Shown: positions 28,801 through 38,331, counted from the stretch's first letter. The stretch is DNA of 64,000 nt from Mesorhizobium helmanticense (GCF_003034915.1 NZ_PZJX01000003.1:222874-286873); one strand, 5' to 3'. Notes: a model not told the origin generated them from the sequence alone. Numbers and translations: made by a program.

Positions 28801-30508
28801 GATCATGCGCCAGCCGGGGCGCGGATCGGTGTCGGGGCGCGTTCTGCTGGAACAGAAAACCGTTCACGTACCGGATTTCGAAGCCGATCCCGAGTTCACC
28901 TTCACCGACGTGGCGCGGCAGCGCGGCGTTCGCTGCATCCTCGGCGTTCCGCTCCTGCGCGGCACGGAACTGATGGGGTTGCTTCTGGTCATGCGCAAGG
29001 CGCCCGGGCCGTTCTCGCCAAAGCAGATCGAGCTGGTCGAGACTTTCGCCGATCAGGCTGTCATCGCCATCGAGAACGCGCGGCTGTTTGAGGAGGTGCA
29101 GACGCGCACAGCCGAGCTAAGCGAGTCGCTGCGGCAGCAGACCGCGACGGCGGATGTATTGAAAGCCATCAGCCGCTCGACCTTCGACCTGCAACCGGTG
29201 CTCGACACTCTGGTGGAATCAGCGGCGCGGCTCTGCGATGCCGACAAGGGCGTCATCTTCAAGCGCGACGGCGATGCCTACCGCTGGTCGGCGAATTACG
29301 GCAACCCTCCGGAGCTGGAAGCCTTCGCCAGAGCAAATCCGTTCAGGCCCGGCCGCTATTCGGTGACGTCGCGGGTCGCACTCGAGGCGAGGACCATCCA
29401 AGTTTCCGACGTGCTCGCCGACCCGGAATACGGCGCGACGCAGTTTCAGCAGCTCGGCGGCTATCGGACGATCCTGTGCGTCCCGATTTTACGCGAGGGC
29501 GCGCCGGTCGGCGTATTCGCGCTGACCCGCGCGGAGGTGCGGGATTTTACGCCTCGGCAGATCGAGCTGGTCGAAACCTTCGCCGACCAGGCCGGTATCG
29601 CCATCGAGAATGTGCGCTTGTTCGATGAAGTGCAGGCCCGCACGGAGGAACTGTCGCGCTCGCTGGCAGACCTGCGCAAGGCCCAGGATCGGCTCGTGCA
29701 GACCGAAAAGCTCGCCTCGCTCGGCCAGCTGACGGCGGGAATAGCTCACGAGATCAAGAACCCGCTCAACTTCGTCAACAATTTTTCCTCGCTGTCCGGC
29801 GATCTGATCGTGGAGCTGTGCGAGGCGCTGCAAGGCGCGGTGCTTGACGACAAAACCCGCGCGGAGATCGACGACTTGTCGGATATGCTGAAGGGCAATC
29901 TTGACAAGGTGGTGCAGCACGGCAAGCGCGCCGACTCGATCGTCAGGAACATGCTGCTCCACTCGCGGTCGGGCTTGGGCGAGCACCGTCCGGTCGACAT
30001 CAACGCGGTGGTGGAGGAGAGCTTGAACCTAGCCTATCATGGCGCACGCGCCGAGGGGAACAGCTTCAACATCATGTTGGAAAGGAATTTCGATCCAGGC
30101 GCCGGCGAGGTCGATCTCTTTCCGCAGGAGATCACTCGCGTGCTGTTGAACCTGATCTCCAACGGCTTTTACGCGACGGCGAAACGGCGAGCGGCCGAAG
30201 GTGAGACCGGCTACGAGCCGATATTGGCGGCATCGACGAAAAGCCTGGGAGATGCGGTCGAGATCAGAATCCGCGACAACGGCACGGGCATCCCGCCGGA
30301 CGTGAAAGAAAAAATGTTCAACCCGTTCTTCACCACCAAGCCGGCAGGCGAGGGGACGGGGCTCGGCCTATCGTTGAGCCACGACATCGTCGTGAAACAG
30401 CACGCGGGCACCATAGAGGTCGATACCGAGCTGGGCGCCTTCACCGAATTCCGCATCGTTTTGCCGCGCGGGGCCGCAACGCTCGCCAAAGCAGGAGGCA
30501 ACGCTTGA
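25874..30508 (+). CDS. Cytoplasmic histidine kinase with seven GAF domains
   Basis: 1544 residues with no membrane segment. Seven GAF units start near residues 25, 200, 376, 552, 729, 909 and 1087, each opening with a helix such as QQTATADVLKVISRSAFDLQ or ERETATGSILRVIAASPTDI and closing with a signalling helix (FADQAVIAIENVRLFDEVQA). A phosphoacceptor domain follows, with His1292 in GIAHEIKNPLNFVNNF, then a Gly-rich HATPase (NLISNGFYATA, DNGTGIPPDV, GEGTGLGLSLSHDI). GAF domains bind small ligands or chromophores; none can be named here. First of three overlapping genes; the cognate receivers follow. The start has only a weak ribosome-binding site. Confidence 0.92.
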   Translation: MRESHGQLEARIELLKFELNEALERETATGELLRVIASSPTDIKPVLDAVAASAARLCDAYDVIIRLRKDDMLHLSAHSGPIAVDEAPWPLERDRVMARSVIDAGTVQVEDLSEAGAEFAAGREMAIHYGFRTILATPLVSGGRAIGAISLRRREVRPFSDRQIELLKTFADQAVIAISNVRLFEEVQARTAELSEALAQQTATADVLKVISRSAFDLQPVLTTLLDSAIHLAGGDMGAISLRDGDWLRVMTGTGWTDELRAYEESHPHPIGRGTFQGRAALEGATIHVPDVSKDMEYKRQEAASMGHFRAALSVPLKRGQEVIGVFGMARRTVGPFSQRQIELVESFADQAVIAIENVRLFDEVQARNREVTEALERETATGSILRVIAASPTDIEPVLDAVAESAARLCDAHDATIYLRQGDRLAVGAHHGPIQVDDAGLPVARDVVTGRAVLDRAPVHVHDLTEAGVDFATGRAMAHRLGFRTILAIPLLRDGEAVGALMIRRIEMRPFTDKQIELLKTFADQAVIAISNVRLFEEVQARTAELTEALQQQTATADVLKVISRSAFNLGAVLDTLIASACRLCNAEMGLIFLARDGSFSPEASYGTPPGYLEFVRTHPIKPGRETFTGRAALTKAVVNVADALEDKEFTFSEARDRAGYRAMLAVPLLRQGEVIGVFAMPRRAPGAFSDKQVELVQTFADQAVIAIENVRLFEEVQQRTREATEALEYQTATSDVLSVISRSPTDGQPVFNMIAQSAARLCEAQFCFVYRFDGELLHFVAHHGITEESVEIVRNTFPVAPTRGSAAERAILYLDVAQIPDLTLDSEFTHRAAAAFSGLRSAVAVPMLRDGLPIGCIAVGRAETGFLAAKQVELLKTFADQAVIAIENVRLFDEVKARTAELSESLQQQTATADVLKVISRSAFDLQNVLDTLAESAAHLCDADIADFYRLVDDGFQWTTTFSRDPEAAPAHTKIMRQPGRGSVSGRVLLEQKTVHVPDFEADPEFTFTDVARQRGVRCILGVPLLRGTELMGLLLVMRKAPGPFSPKQIELVETFADQAVIAIENARLFEEVQTRTAELSESLRQQTATADVLKAISRSTFDLQPVLDTLVESAARLCDADKGVIFKRDGDAYRWSANYGNPPELEAFARANPFRPGRYSVTSRVALEARTIQVSDVLADPEYGATQFQQLGGYRTILCVPILREGAPVGVFALTRAEVRDFTPRQIELVETFADQAGIAIENVRLFDEVQARTEELSRSLADLRKAQDRLVQTEKLASLGQLTAGIAHEIKNPLNFVNNFSSLSGDLIVELCEALQGAVLDDKTRAEIDDLSDMLKGNLDKVVQHGKRADSIVRNMLLHSRSGLGEHRPVDINAVVEESLNLAYHGARAEGNSFNIMLERNFDPGAGEVDLFPQEITRVLLNLISNGFYATAKRRAAEGETGYEPILAASTKSLGDAVEIRIRDNGTGIPPDVKEKMFNPFFTTKPAGEGTGLGLSLSHDIVVKQHAGTIEVDTELGAFTEFRIVLPRGAATLAKAGGNA

Positions 30509-30894
30509 GTCTGCTCATCCTGATCGTGGACGACGAGCCTGATGTGGAGGTGCTGTTCAGGCAGCAGTTCCGGCGCGATCTCAAGGTAGGGCGCTTCGAC
30601 ATGGCCTTCGCCCTTTCCGCGCCGCAGGCGCTCAAGGTGATCGAGGCGGCGGGAAGCGCCTCGCTGATCCTCATCCTGTCGGATATCAACATGCCGGGCA
30701 TGAGCGGCCTGGAGCTTCTGCCTAAAGCGAAGGCGTTGCGTCCCGATGTGCCCGTGATCATGATCACCGCCTATGGCGACGCAGAGACCAAGAGGAAGGC
30801 GCTGGAAAACGGCGCCGAGGCGCTATTGACGAAGCCGCTCGATTTCGTCGCGCTGCGCGGCGAGATCGACGTCCGCGTCGAGTTCGCGGCATGA
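30505..30894 (+). CDS. Single-domain response regulator (receiver only)
   Basis: 129 residues, one receiver domain: acidic pair in [11 protein letters not shown], phosphoacceptor Asp60 in [12 protein letters not shown], Thr in VIMITAYGD, Lys in LLTKPLDF. It has no output domain, so it probably works as a phosphate shuttle or sink. It begins at an unusual TTG whose last two bases form the kinase stop codon (4-base overlap), behind a perfect AGGAGG at 30493-30498. The next receiver gene overlaps its end by 4 bases. Confidence 0.92.
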   Translation: MSLLILIVDDEPDVEVLFRQQFRRDLKVGRFDMAFALSAPQALKVIEAAGSASLILILSDINMPGMSGLELLPKAKALRPDVPVIMITAYGDAETKRKALENGAEALLTKPLDFVALRGEIDVRVEFAA

Positions 30895-32135
30895 CGGCGC
30901 TGATCCTCGTTGTCGACGACGAGCCGGACCTGGAGCCGCTGGTCCTGCAGAAATTCCGCCGCCAGATCCGAGACTGCGCCGTGAGCTTTATCTTCGCCCG
31001 CGACGGCGTCGAGGCCCTCGACCTGATCGCCGCCAATTCCGACATCGAAATGGTCGTCACCGACATCAACATGCCGCGCATGGATGGGCTGTCGCTGCTT
31101 GCGAAGCTCCAGGACGCCGAGGAGCGTTTGTCGACTATCATCGTGTCGGCCTACGGCGATATGGCCAACATCCGAACGGCAATGAACCGCGGTGCCTTCG
31201 ATTTCCTGATGAAGCCGATCGATTTCGCCGACCTTGAGACGACTATCGCGAAGACGCTGAGGCACATTGCTCTTCTGCGCGAGGCGCGGGGCAAGCAGAT
31301 GGCGGCCGAGCGCGCGCACGCCTCGTTGTCGCGCTACTTCTCGCCCAACCTCGCCGAGCGGCTCGCCGGCGACGCCGGCGAGCTTGCTGGGCAGCGGCGC
31401 GAGGTGGCGTCTCTGTTCACCGACATCGCGGGTTTCACGGTGTTGGCGGAAGCGCTCGACCCGGCGGTCTTGGGCGAGCTACTCAACCAGTACGTCGCCG
31501 GCATGACCGACATTGTTTTCCACCACGAGGGCACGGTGGCCAAGATCGTCGGGGACGCACTGCATGTGCTCTTCGGCGCGCCGGGCGAGCAGCCCGATCA
31601 TGCCGCCCGCGCCGTCGCCTGCGCGCTTGACCTCGACGACTTCTCGGAAGTCTTCCGCGCCGGCTGGCGCGCCAGGGACGTGGCGCTCGGCCCCACCCGC
31701 ATCGGCGTCCATTCCGGGCCGGCGATCGTCGGCAATTTCGGCGGTGCCCGCTTCTTCGACTACACGGCCTATGGGGACACAATCAACATCGCGGCGCGGC
31801 TGGAAGCCGCCAACAAGCAACTAGGCACTCGTATTTGCGTGAGCGAGAGCGTCGCGAGACAAGTTGCGAATTTCCGAGGGCGCCCGGTGGGTGACCTCGT
31901 GTTGAGAGGACGAACGGAGTCGCTGCGCGCTTTCGAGCCACTGAGGCCTGAGCAATGCGATGAACTCGCGACGAAGGATTACCTCGCGGCCTTCGCCAAG
32001 CTGGAAGCCGGCGACCCTAGTGCGGTCACTTCGTTCGCTGCTGAGGTAGGCAGGCGCGCAGAGGACCAGCTTGCGAGCTTCCACTTGAAGCGATTGCTGA
32101 ACGGCGCGACAGGTCCGCGGATCAACATGGATTGA
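30891..32135 (+). CDS. Response regulator with class III adenylate/guanylate cyclase output
   Basis: 414 residues. The receiver (about 1-120) has phosphoacceptor Asp58 in [13 protein letters not shown] coupling helix leads to a class III cyclase domain (about 165-350) with metal-binding Asp178 ([11 protein letters not shown]) and Asp222 ([13 protein letters not shown]), and the [20 protein letters not shown] segment that carries the transition-state Asn and Arg. A Lys just before the second metal site fits ATP over GTP, so cAMP is the likely product. Its ATG overlaps the previous stop (ATGA). Last gene of the operon. Confidence 0.93.
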   Translation: MTALILVVDDEPDLEPLVLQKFRRQIRDCAVSFIFARDGVEALDLIAANSDIEMVVTDINMPRMDGLSLLAKLQDAEERLSTIIVSAYGDMANIRTAMNRGAFDFLMKPIDFADLETTIAKTLRHIALLREARGKQMAAERAHASLSRYFSPNLAERLAGDAGELAGQRREVASLFTDIAGFTVLAEALDPAVLGELLNQYVAGMTDIVFHHEGTVAKIVGDALHVLFGAPGEQPDHAARAVACALDLDDFSEVFRAGWRARDVALGPTRIGVHSGPAIVGNFGGARFFDYTAYGDTINIAARLEAANKQLGTRICVSESVARQVANFRGRPVGDLVLRGRTESLRAFEPLRPEQCDELATKDYLAAFAKLEAGDPSAVTSFAAEVGRRAEDQLASFHLKRLLNGATGPRINMD

Positions 32136-32136
32136 T

Positions 32137-32247
32137 CTAGCTGTGGAGCCTCAACGCGTTAGGTCGTTTTGGTTGTAAGCTGCCATGTGGCCTGTGCCAA
32201 TTGTAGCGATGAAGCCAGCGTGGCAGCTCAACGGCGCGTTCATGAGA
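32137..32247 (-). pseudogene. Transposase C-terminal fragment (IS481-like)
   Basis: The last 36 codons of a DDE transposase: ELPRWLHRYNWHRPHGSLQP with KRPNALRL following, the typical C-terminus of IS481-type integrase-core transposases (W-x-x-x-Y-N-x-x-R-P-H). Upstream sequence in the same frame is not transposase-like, so the rest is lost. It begins 2 bases past the cyclase gene, marking an old insertion or deletion joint. Confidence 0.65.
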
Positions 32248-32473
32248 AGTGTTGCATGCATCGAATGAAGAAATAGCCTCCCTTGAAGGCATGGTGCATG
32301 CGCTGCACGGTGACTTCGTATGGCCTATTTCTGACCGTACCACCCTCATTGAGTTCTCGAACGCGTGATTGTGCCCCCGGTCCCTCGTTGCATGCAACCG
32401 CTGGGTCCGGCTCGAACACGAGCTCTCTCGAATGACTGTCGGCTATCGTTACTTATGAGCCAGAAGCCGACTT

Positions 32474-32521
32474 TCAGCTTACGGCCCCGAAGCCGCCGAG
32501 TCAGCTTTGCGCCTCATGTCG
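32474..32521 (+). repeat. 48-bp dispersed repeat, copy A
   Basis: 45 of 48 bases match copy B at 42335-42382 in the same orientation; mismatches at repeat positions 8, 15 and 41. It is not part of any coding sequence I can see. Confidence 0.75.
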
Positions 32522-32714
32522 GACACGCAAGCAGGTTTAAGCACCTGCTGAAAGCGGACGTGATAGGCCCAAAAAACTGAGGAGCAATGAATCGCAGTAC
32601 TGAGTGAGCCCCGGTCGACTACCGATGGCTAGGCGTGCCTTGACGACAAGATCCAGGGAAACTGCTATCGGGTCGATGCGTGCCGTGCAATCGTGGCGGG
32701 AACCGGGGAACAAA

Positions 32715-33683
32715 ATGCGCGAATGGCAGACTCCGCTCTATACGCCGTTTGAGCCTACCGTGACGGCGGAGGAAGCGGCTCGGGGCGTGGACCTTACCGG
32801 GCAGGTTGCATTGGTGACAGGTGGTTCTTCCGGGTTGGGCTTGGAGACTGTCAGAGTGCTTGCAGCATCCGGCGCTAGCATCAGCGTACCCGCGACTGAC
32901 CCTATAGCCGCCCACGCCGCTTTGAAAGGAATTGGCGGGGTAGAGGTGTGGCCCATAGACCTGCTCGATCACATCTCTGTCAAAGCCTTTGCAAAAGCCT
33001 TTCTCAAGCGACAAAGACGGCTTGACCTTCTGGTGCTAAATGCGGGCGTGATGGCTAGGCCGCTGTTCCGCGATGAAGATGGTCGTGAGGGTCACTTCTC
33101 CATAAACTATCTCGGACACTTTCGGCTGACGGCGTTGCTATGGCCAGCTTTACTTGCGGTGGCAAAATCTCGAGTGGTTGTACTTTCGTCCCGAGCCCAT
33201 CAGATGTGTGATCTCGATCTCGACGATCTCGATTTTGTACGGCGCCCCTATGACAAATGGATGGCCTATGGCCAATCAAAAACCGCGAACGCGCTTTTCG
33301 CGGTTGCGCTCGACACGCGTGGACGCCGTCACGGGGTCAGCGCTTTCTCCGTGCACCCCGGAATGATAATGACGCCCGGGATACGCCATCTGACCCGGTC
33401 CGAATTCGACGCGGTCGGTGCTGTAGCTTCAGATGGGTCCCCCATAATCGATCCCGCAAGGGATTTGAAAACCGTGAAACAAGGCGCGGCGACGACAGTC
33501 TGGGCCGCCACCGCTCCTGTGTTGGACTCGATAGGCGGGGTCTATTGCGAGAATTGTGACGTCGCACGCATAGAGCCCAGTGAGGGATTTGGAGTGCGCC
33601 CGTATGCGATCGACCCCGAGATGGCTGAGAGGTTGTGGCGCGTGAGCGCAAGGTTGACTGGGTTGGACATCGCAAGAAACTAA
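32715..33683 (+). CDS. Short-chain dehydrogenase/reductase
   Basis: 322 residues. NAD(P)-binding TGGSSGLGLE, structural LNAGVMA, catalytic Ser in VVVLSSRAHQ and YGQSK (Tyr-x-x-x-Lys) give a complete SDR active site; length and the YLGHFRLTALLWPAL stretch resemble the WW-oxidoreductase/retinol-dehydrogenase-like branch. ATG 32715 is chosen because similarity starts at REWQTPLYTPF; the frame is open upstream without protein-like sequence. Substrate unknown. It stands before the large regulator gene with a 215-base gap. Confidence 0.88.
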   Translation: MREWQTPLYTPFEPTVTAEEAARGVDLTGQVALVTGGSSGLGLETVRVLAASGASISVPATDPIAAHAALKGIGGVEVWPIDLLDHISVKAFAKAFLKRQRRLDLLVLNAGVMARPLFRDEDGREGHFSINYLGHFRLTALLWPALLAVAKSRVVVLSSRAHQMCDLDLDDLDFVRRPYDKWMAYGQSKTANALFAVALDTRGRRHGVSAFSVHPGMIMTPGIRHLTRSEFDAVGAVASDGSPIIDPARDLKTVKQGAATTVWAATAPVLDSIGGVYCENCDVARIEPSEGFGVRPYAIDPEMAERLWRVSARLTGLDIARN

Positions 33684-33898
33684 GGCACCGCTTAACCCTT
33701 TGGGGCAGGTCAGCGCGAAAAGACAGTCAGGCATCAAAGCCCGGTGAATGAATGGACGCCTCACTAACTGGATATCGTCTATTACTTCAAAGGTCAGTCT
33801 ATCGCACTGTCATCAGTACGTGACCAGGAGACTCGATCTCCTTCGCAGCATCAATCTATAATCTGGCTGGCAACGCTCCATGACGGGGAAGGATAAGT

Positions 33899-36763
33899 AT
33901 GCAAGAGCAAGCTTCCCCGAAGGCTACATCGGCAGACCTGGCGCTCGCCTTTGGCTCATTCCTGCTCTATCCGGCGCGACATCTTCTGCTCAAAAACAAT
34001 GAACCTGTCACGATCGGATCCCGAGCGCTCGAACTCCTCATCACGTTGACCGAGAGACCGGGAGAACTGGTAACGAAGGATCAATTGACCGCGCGGGCCT
34101 GGCCCAAAGCCAGAGTGGAGGAGTCGAACCTTCGAGCGCAGATCGCGTTACTCCGGAGGGTGCTCGGCGAGGATCAAGCCGCTCCGCGATACATCGTCGC
34201 CGTTCCATCAAGGGGCTATCGGTTCATTGCTCCTCTCACCCGATCTCGTGTTGAGCACGAGCCAGTGAAGACAACGGCCCCGAACAACCTCCCAAAACAG
34301 CTGACTCGACCTATCGGACGTGAGGAAGCCATCAAGACCGTCGAAGGGCGGTTTCAAAGGTTCCGGCTGGTCACCATTGTCGGCCCAGGTGGCATAGGAA
34401 AGACGACCGTCGGCCTTCGCGTGGCAGAGCAATTGTTGTCATCACATAACGGCCATTGCTTCGTCGACCTCGCCCCAATAACGAACTCCCAAATCGTCCC
34501 CTCAGTCCTGGCGTCACAGCTTCGCCTTCCGGAGACATCGGGTGATCCGACTGCGAGCCTCATAGGGCACCTTCGGGGGAAACGTCTGCTACTCGTGTTC
34601 GACAGTTGCGAACTCGTTCTCGAGGCAACCGCCCGTCTGGCGGAGACCTTGCTCCGCGAAGTGCCGGAGATCACCATCCTTGCCACTAGCCGCGAAGCCT
34701 TGCGAGTGGAGGGTGAAAGCGTCTACAGGCTCCCCCCTCTCGATACGCCGCCCTCGGCGGCGGGTCTGACTGCTGCCTACGCGTTGGAGTTTCCCGCCAT
34801 ACGTTTGTTCGTCGAGCGGGCGACCTCGTCTGGAAGCGGGTATACGTTCGACGACGATGAAGCGCCCGTGGTCACACATATATGCCGGCAGCTCGATGGA
34901 ATCGCCCTTGCGATCGAGCTTGCCGCAGCGCGGGTGGAGGCTTTCGGCACGCACGGGATTGCCGAACTTCTCAACGATCGTCTGCGGTTGCTGACCGGTG
35001 GACGGCGCACCGCTCTACCTCGCCATCAGACATTGGCAGCAATGATCGACTGGAGCTACGGAGCGCTTTCAAAAGAGGAGCGAAAGGTCCTGCGTCGGCT
35101 CTCCATCTTCGCAGGCGACTTCGGACGGGAAGCTGCTGTTGCCATTGCAACCGACGTGACCTCCCCCGACCGCGACGTACCAGGTTATCTTGCTAACCTC
35201 GTCGCCAAATCCCTGGTAGCCGTCGACGCTCAACGCAAGGCCGCGCGATACCGTCTGCTCGACACAACGCGGGCATTCGTTTTGGAAAAAGTTCGGGAGG
35301 AAGGGGAACTCGACGCCGTCATTCGGCAACTGGCGACCTATCTGTGCGATGTCCTCCGACATTCGCAGGAGGAAGTGGAAACCCTGTCGAGCGAAGAGTG
35401 GCTGTCGAGACATGGTTCCCACATCAACAACATACGATTCGCTCTGGACTGGGCGTACTCGGATCATGGCGATCTAGAAGTCGGACTAGCGGTTACCGTC
35501 GCCGCCATTCCGATGTGGTACCAGCTTTCTCTGGTCGACGAATGCCTGACCAGCGTCCAGCGCGCGCTGACAGGCATCGGTCCGGGAAAGCGAAGAAACG
35601 AGTACGCTCGTCAGATCATGCAGCTCTACAGAGCGCTGGGGCTCTCTCAAGCATTCAAAATCGGCTTCGCGCCACAAGCTCCAGCCGCTTTCGCCAAGGC
35701 GTTGGAGATATCGGAGGAGCTGGCCGACGTCGACGCTCAAGCGGAGGCTCTTTGGGGCTTGTGGATCGCACAAGTGGGCATGGGTGAGTACAGGGCGTCG
35801 CTGGGGAACGCCGAACGGTTCATGGCGCTCGCCCAAAGCGGACTCGATCGGTTCATCGGTGACCGGATGCTCAGTATGACCTTATTTTGCATGGGTGACT
35901 TCCGTGGTGCCCGCCGTCACGCCGATATGATGTTGGCTCACGATGTCTCTGCTGAAACTGCCTCCGCGAACTCAGTTCGTTTCAGGTTCGGCCAGTCGAT
36001 TTCGGCACGAATTCAACCCGCCCAGCTCCTCTGGATGCAAGGCCTTCCCGATCAGGCCGTCAAAGCGGTCCATGCCGCCGTCGTCGCCGCGCGGGAATCG
36101 GGCCACGCGATCTCGTTGTGTGAAGCCTTGGCTCGCTGGTCCTGTCCGGTCTTTGTTCATGTCGGCGACCTACCGGCGGCAGATTCAGCTATCACCGAGC
36201 TACTTGATTTGGCAAAGACGAACGCGCTCGGACCATGGGAGGTGTTCGGTCGGTGCTGGAAGGCGGCGCTTCTGATCCAGCGAGGACTTCCTGAGAGTGG
36301 CGTTCCCCTTCTCCGAAGAGGGTTGGTTGAACTTCGTCAGGTAAAACTCTTCAACCTTTACACCGTCAGATTTCTCGGCTTTCTGGCCGAGGGCCTGTCT
36401 TCTCTGGGACAACACGTCGAAGCGCGATCGCTGGTGGAGGCGGCGATCAGCGCCAGCGAGGAGAAGGAGGAGCTCTGGTGCGTCGCAGAACTCTATCGCC
36501 TGAAGGGGGATATCCTTTGGCGCGGCGGCGACGACGTCGAGTCCGTACAACAATGCTATCTCCATTCGCTCGACGTAGCGGGTCGGCAGGATGCCCTGTC
36601 CTGGGAGCTCCGGACGACCACGAGTTTGATGAAGTTGGCGCGTGACCGGGGAGATATCGATCGGGCGCGTACACGATTAGCTGCGGTCTGCGATCGGTTT
36701 ACTGAAGGTTTTGATACGGCCGACATGGTGGCGGCAAAGGCTCTTTTGACCGAGTTTTGTTGA
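33899..36763 (+). CDS. Winged-helix / STAND ATPase / TPR transcriptional regulator
   Basis: 954 residues, soluble. An OmpR-type winged helix at about 10-110 (GSRALELLITLTERPGELVT, AVPSRGYRFIAPL) binds DNA. A STAND-type ATPase follows at about 135-480: Walker A GPGGIGKTT, Walker B LLLVFDSCE, ILATSREALRV, and GIALAIELAAAR. The C-terminal half (about 500-954) is helical repeats of the TPR kind. This layout is that of signal-gated regulators which oligomerise on sensing a ligand. Start supported by GGGGAAGGAT. It sits directly upstream of the 36901-42065 operon and probably controls it or the SDR gene (inference). Confidence 0.88.
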   Translation: MQEQASPKATSADLALAFGSFLLYPARHLLLKNNEPVTIGSRALELLITLTERPGELVTKDQLTARAWPKARVEESNLRAQIALLRRVLGEDQAAPRYIVAVPSRGYRFIAPLTRSRVEHEPVKTTAPNNLPKQLTRPIGREEAIKTVEGRFQRFRLVTIVGPGGIGKTTVGLRVAEQLLSSHNGHCFVDLAPITNSQIVPSVLASQLRLPETSGDPTASLIGHLRGKRLLLVFDSCELVLEATARLAETLLREVPEITILATSREALRVEGESVYRLPPLDTPPSAAGLTAAYALEFPAIRLFVERATSSGSGYTFDDDEAPVVTHICRQLDGIALAIELAAARVEAFGTHGIAELLNDRLRLLTGGRRTALPRHQTLAAMIDWSYGALSKEERKVLRRLSIFAGDFGREAAVAIATDVTSPDRDVPGYLANLVAKSLVAVDAQRKAARYRLLDTTRAFVLEKVREEGELDAVIRQLATYLCDVLRHSQEEVETLSSEEWLSRHGSHINNIRFALDWAYSDHGDLEVGLAVTVAAIPMWYQLSLVDECLTSVQRALTGIGPGKRRNEYARQIMQLYRALGLSQAFKIGFAPQAPAAFAKALEISEELADVDAQAEALWGLWIAQVGMGEYRASLGNAERFMALAQSGLDRFIGDRMLSMTLFCMGDFRGARRHADMMLAHDVSAETASANSVRFRFGQSISARIQPAQLLWMQGLPDQAVKAVHAAVVAARESGHAISLCEALARWSCPVFVHVGDLPAADSAITELLDLAKTNALGPWEVFGRCWKAALLIQRGLPESGVPLLRRGLVELRQVKLFNLYTVRFLGFLAEGLSSLGQHVEARSLVEAAISASEEKEELWCVAELYRLKGDILWRGGDDVESVQQCYLHSLDVAGRQDALSWELRTTTSLMKLARDRGDIDRARTRLAAVCDRFTEGFDTADMVAAKALLTEFC

Positions 36764-36900
36764 TCTTCCCGCGCGTTCCCCGCGTTCGTGTTCGTGCTCG
36801 TCACAAGATTTCACGACGATTCACTGGTTTGAAATCACGTAGTTCTGCCATCCTCTGTCGGGTCGCCGGATAGCCGTCGACACCGCAGTGAGGCAGACAG

Positions 36901-37899
36901 ATGACTATGCCGAGAAAAATGGAGGCCCTTGTCCTAAACGAGACGAACTCTGACTTCGTCCGCACCCGCATGGACTGCCCAACGCCCTCGGCGGGCGAGG
37001 TCCTTGTCCGCGTCAGGGCGAGCAGCGTCAACCCGCTCGATCTCAAGATCAAAAGCGGCCAAGCTCCGCATGCGCGGCATCCACTGCCCGCTATTCTCGG
37101 TATGGACGTGGCCGGAATCGTCGAGGCTGTCGGCCCCGGGGTGACCGCATTCAAGCCTCAGGACGAGATCTTCGGCATGACGGGCGGCGTGGGCGGGCTC
37201 CAGGGCTCGCTCGCGACCTTCGTCACCGTCGACGCTGATTTGCTTGGGCCGAAGCCTGATAACATGACCATGCGCGAAGCGGCGGCATTGCCGTTGGTGT
37301 TCATCACCGCCTGGGAAGGTCTGGTGGATCGCGCCCAGGTCCAGGCCCGGCAGAGGGTGTTGGTGCTCGGCGCCGGCGGCGTCGGCCACATTGCAATCCA
37401 GATCGCACGCGCTTTCGGAGCCGAGGTCTTCGCCGTGGACAAGGCTGCCAAGCAACGCGAGATCGAGGAGCTCTGTGCCACCGCGATCGACCGCCATCAG
37501 ACGACGGTCGAAGAATACGTCAAAGATCATACGGGCGGGCGGGGCTTCGACATTGTTTACGACACCGTGGGCGGTGCCGGGATCGACGCCGCGTTCAACG
37601 CCGTGACCCGCTTCGGCCATGTCGTCAGCTGCCTGGGATGGGGCACCCACTCGCTCGGTCCGCTCTCGTTCCGAGCAGCAAGCTACTCAGGCGTCTTCAC
37701 GCTTTTGCCGATCTTGACCGGGGAAGGCCGCGCCCATCACGGGCAAATCCTGCGAGAGGCGAAGCGGCTTGTGGAAACCGGAAGGATCACTCCTCTCGTC
37801 GATCCGCGCCGCTTCAGCTTTGAGACCGTAGCCGAGGCATATGCCGAAATCGAAAACCGAACTGCCAACGGCAAGATCGTGATCGACGTCACCGACTAA
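36901..37899 (+). CDS. Zinc-independent MDR (quinone-oxidoreductase-like) reductase
   Basis: 332 residues of the medium-chain dehydrogenase/reductase superfamily: N-terminal GroES-like domain with RASSVNPLDLKIKSG and ILGMDVAGIVEAVG, then a Rossmann fold with LVLGAGGVGHIAIQIARAFG. The zinc-binding Cys/His set of alcohol dehydrogenases is absent, so it is a quinone or enone reductase type using NADPH in the cytoplasm. First of a six-gene run on the plus strand; the tautomerase follows after 37 bases. Confidence 0.92.
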   Translation: MTMPRKMEALVLNETNSDFVRTRMDCPTPSAGEVLVRVRASSVNPLDLKIKSGQAPHARHPLPAILGMDVAGIVEAVGPGVTAFKPQDEIFGMTGGVGGLQGSLATFVTVDADLLGPKPDNMTMREAAALPLVFITAWEGLVDRAQVQARQRVLVLGAGGVGHIAIQIARAFGAEVFAVDKAAKQREIEELCATAIDRHQTTVEEYVKDHTGGRGFDIVYDTVGGAGIDAAFNAVTRFGHVVSCLGWGTHSLGPLSFRAASYSGVFTLLPILTGEGRAHHGQILREAKRLVETGRITPLVDPRRFSFETVAEAYAEIENRTANGKIVIDVTD

Positions 37900-37936
37900 A
37901 GCGACCCCTTCAAGCTCTAATCAAAGGAAACCCGTC

Positions 37937-38236
37937 ATGCCATTCGTTAATGTGAAACTGGTCGACGGCGTGTTCACGCCGGAAGAGAAACATGCCATGG
38001 CGAAGGCCCTGACCGACGTCATGGTAAAGTTCGAGGGATCGGAGGCGTTCCGCGAGGTGGTATGGGTCCTTATCGAGGAGCTTCATACCGACGGCTGGCA
38101 CATTGGCGGCAGGCCGTTTGAAGGACCCAAGTCGTTGATGACGACTCTTTCGAAATCCAAAGCGGTCGTCGAAATGATCGACGGCACGCCTACCACCCGG
38201 AAAGAGTGGGCCGCGGCAGCGCCAGTTCTGGGCTGA
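37937..38236 (+). CDS. Tautomerase (4-oxalocrotonate tautomerase superfamily)
   Basis: 99 residues. The protein begins Met-Pro, and Pro1 after Met removal is the catalytic base of this superfamily (MPFVNVKLVDGVFTPEEKHA). Longer than the classic 62-residue 4-OT, it resembles single-domain tautomerases of about 100 residues. Expected chemistry is keto-enol tautomerisation of an unsaturated acid. Good AAAGGAA site before the start. Lies inside the operon with the MDR reductase. Confidence 0.88.
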   Translation: MPFVNVKLVDGVFTPEEKHAMAKALTDVMVKFEGSEAFREVVWVLIEELHTDGWHIGGRPFEGPKSLMTTLSKSKAVVEMIDGTPTTRKEWAAAAPVLG

Positions 38237-38331
38237 CCCATTGGCAATCTCTACATGGCCGAAACTAGAGCATCCGGACAGCGCACGTCCCGAGCCGTTA
38301 GGCTGTGTCCAGCCCGCAAAGGGGAAGAGAA

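Larger units (their letters stand above)
32136..32714. other. 579-bp gap with insertion-sequence debris
   Basis: Holds a transposase C-terminal fragment on the minus strand (32137-32247) and a 48-bp dispersed repeat (32474-32521). No intact gene. Confidence 0.6.
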
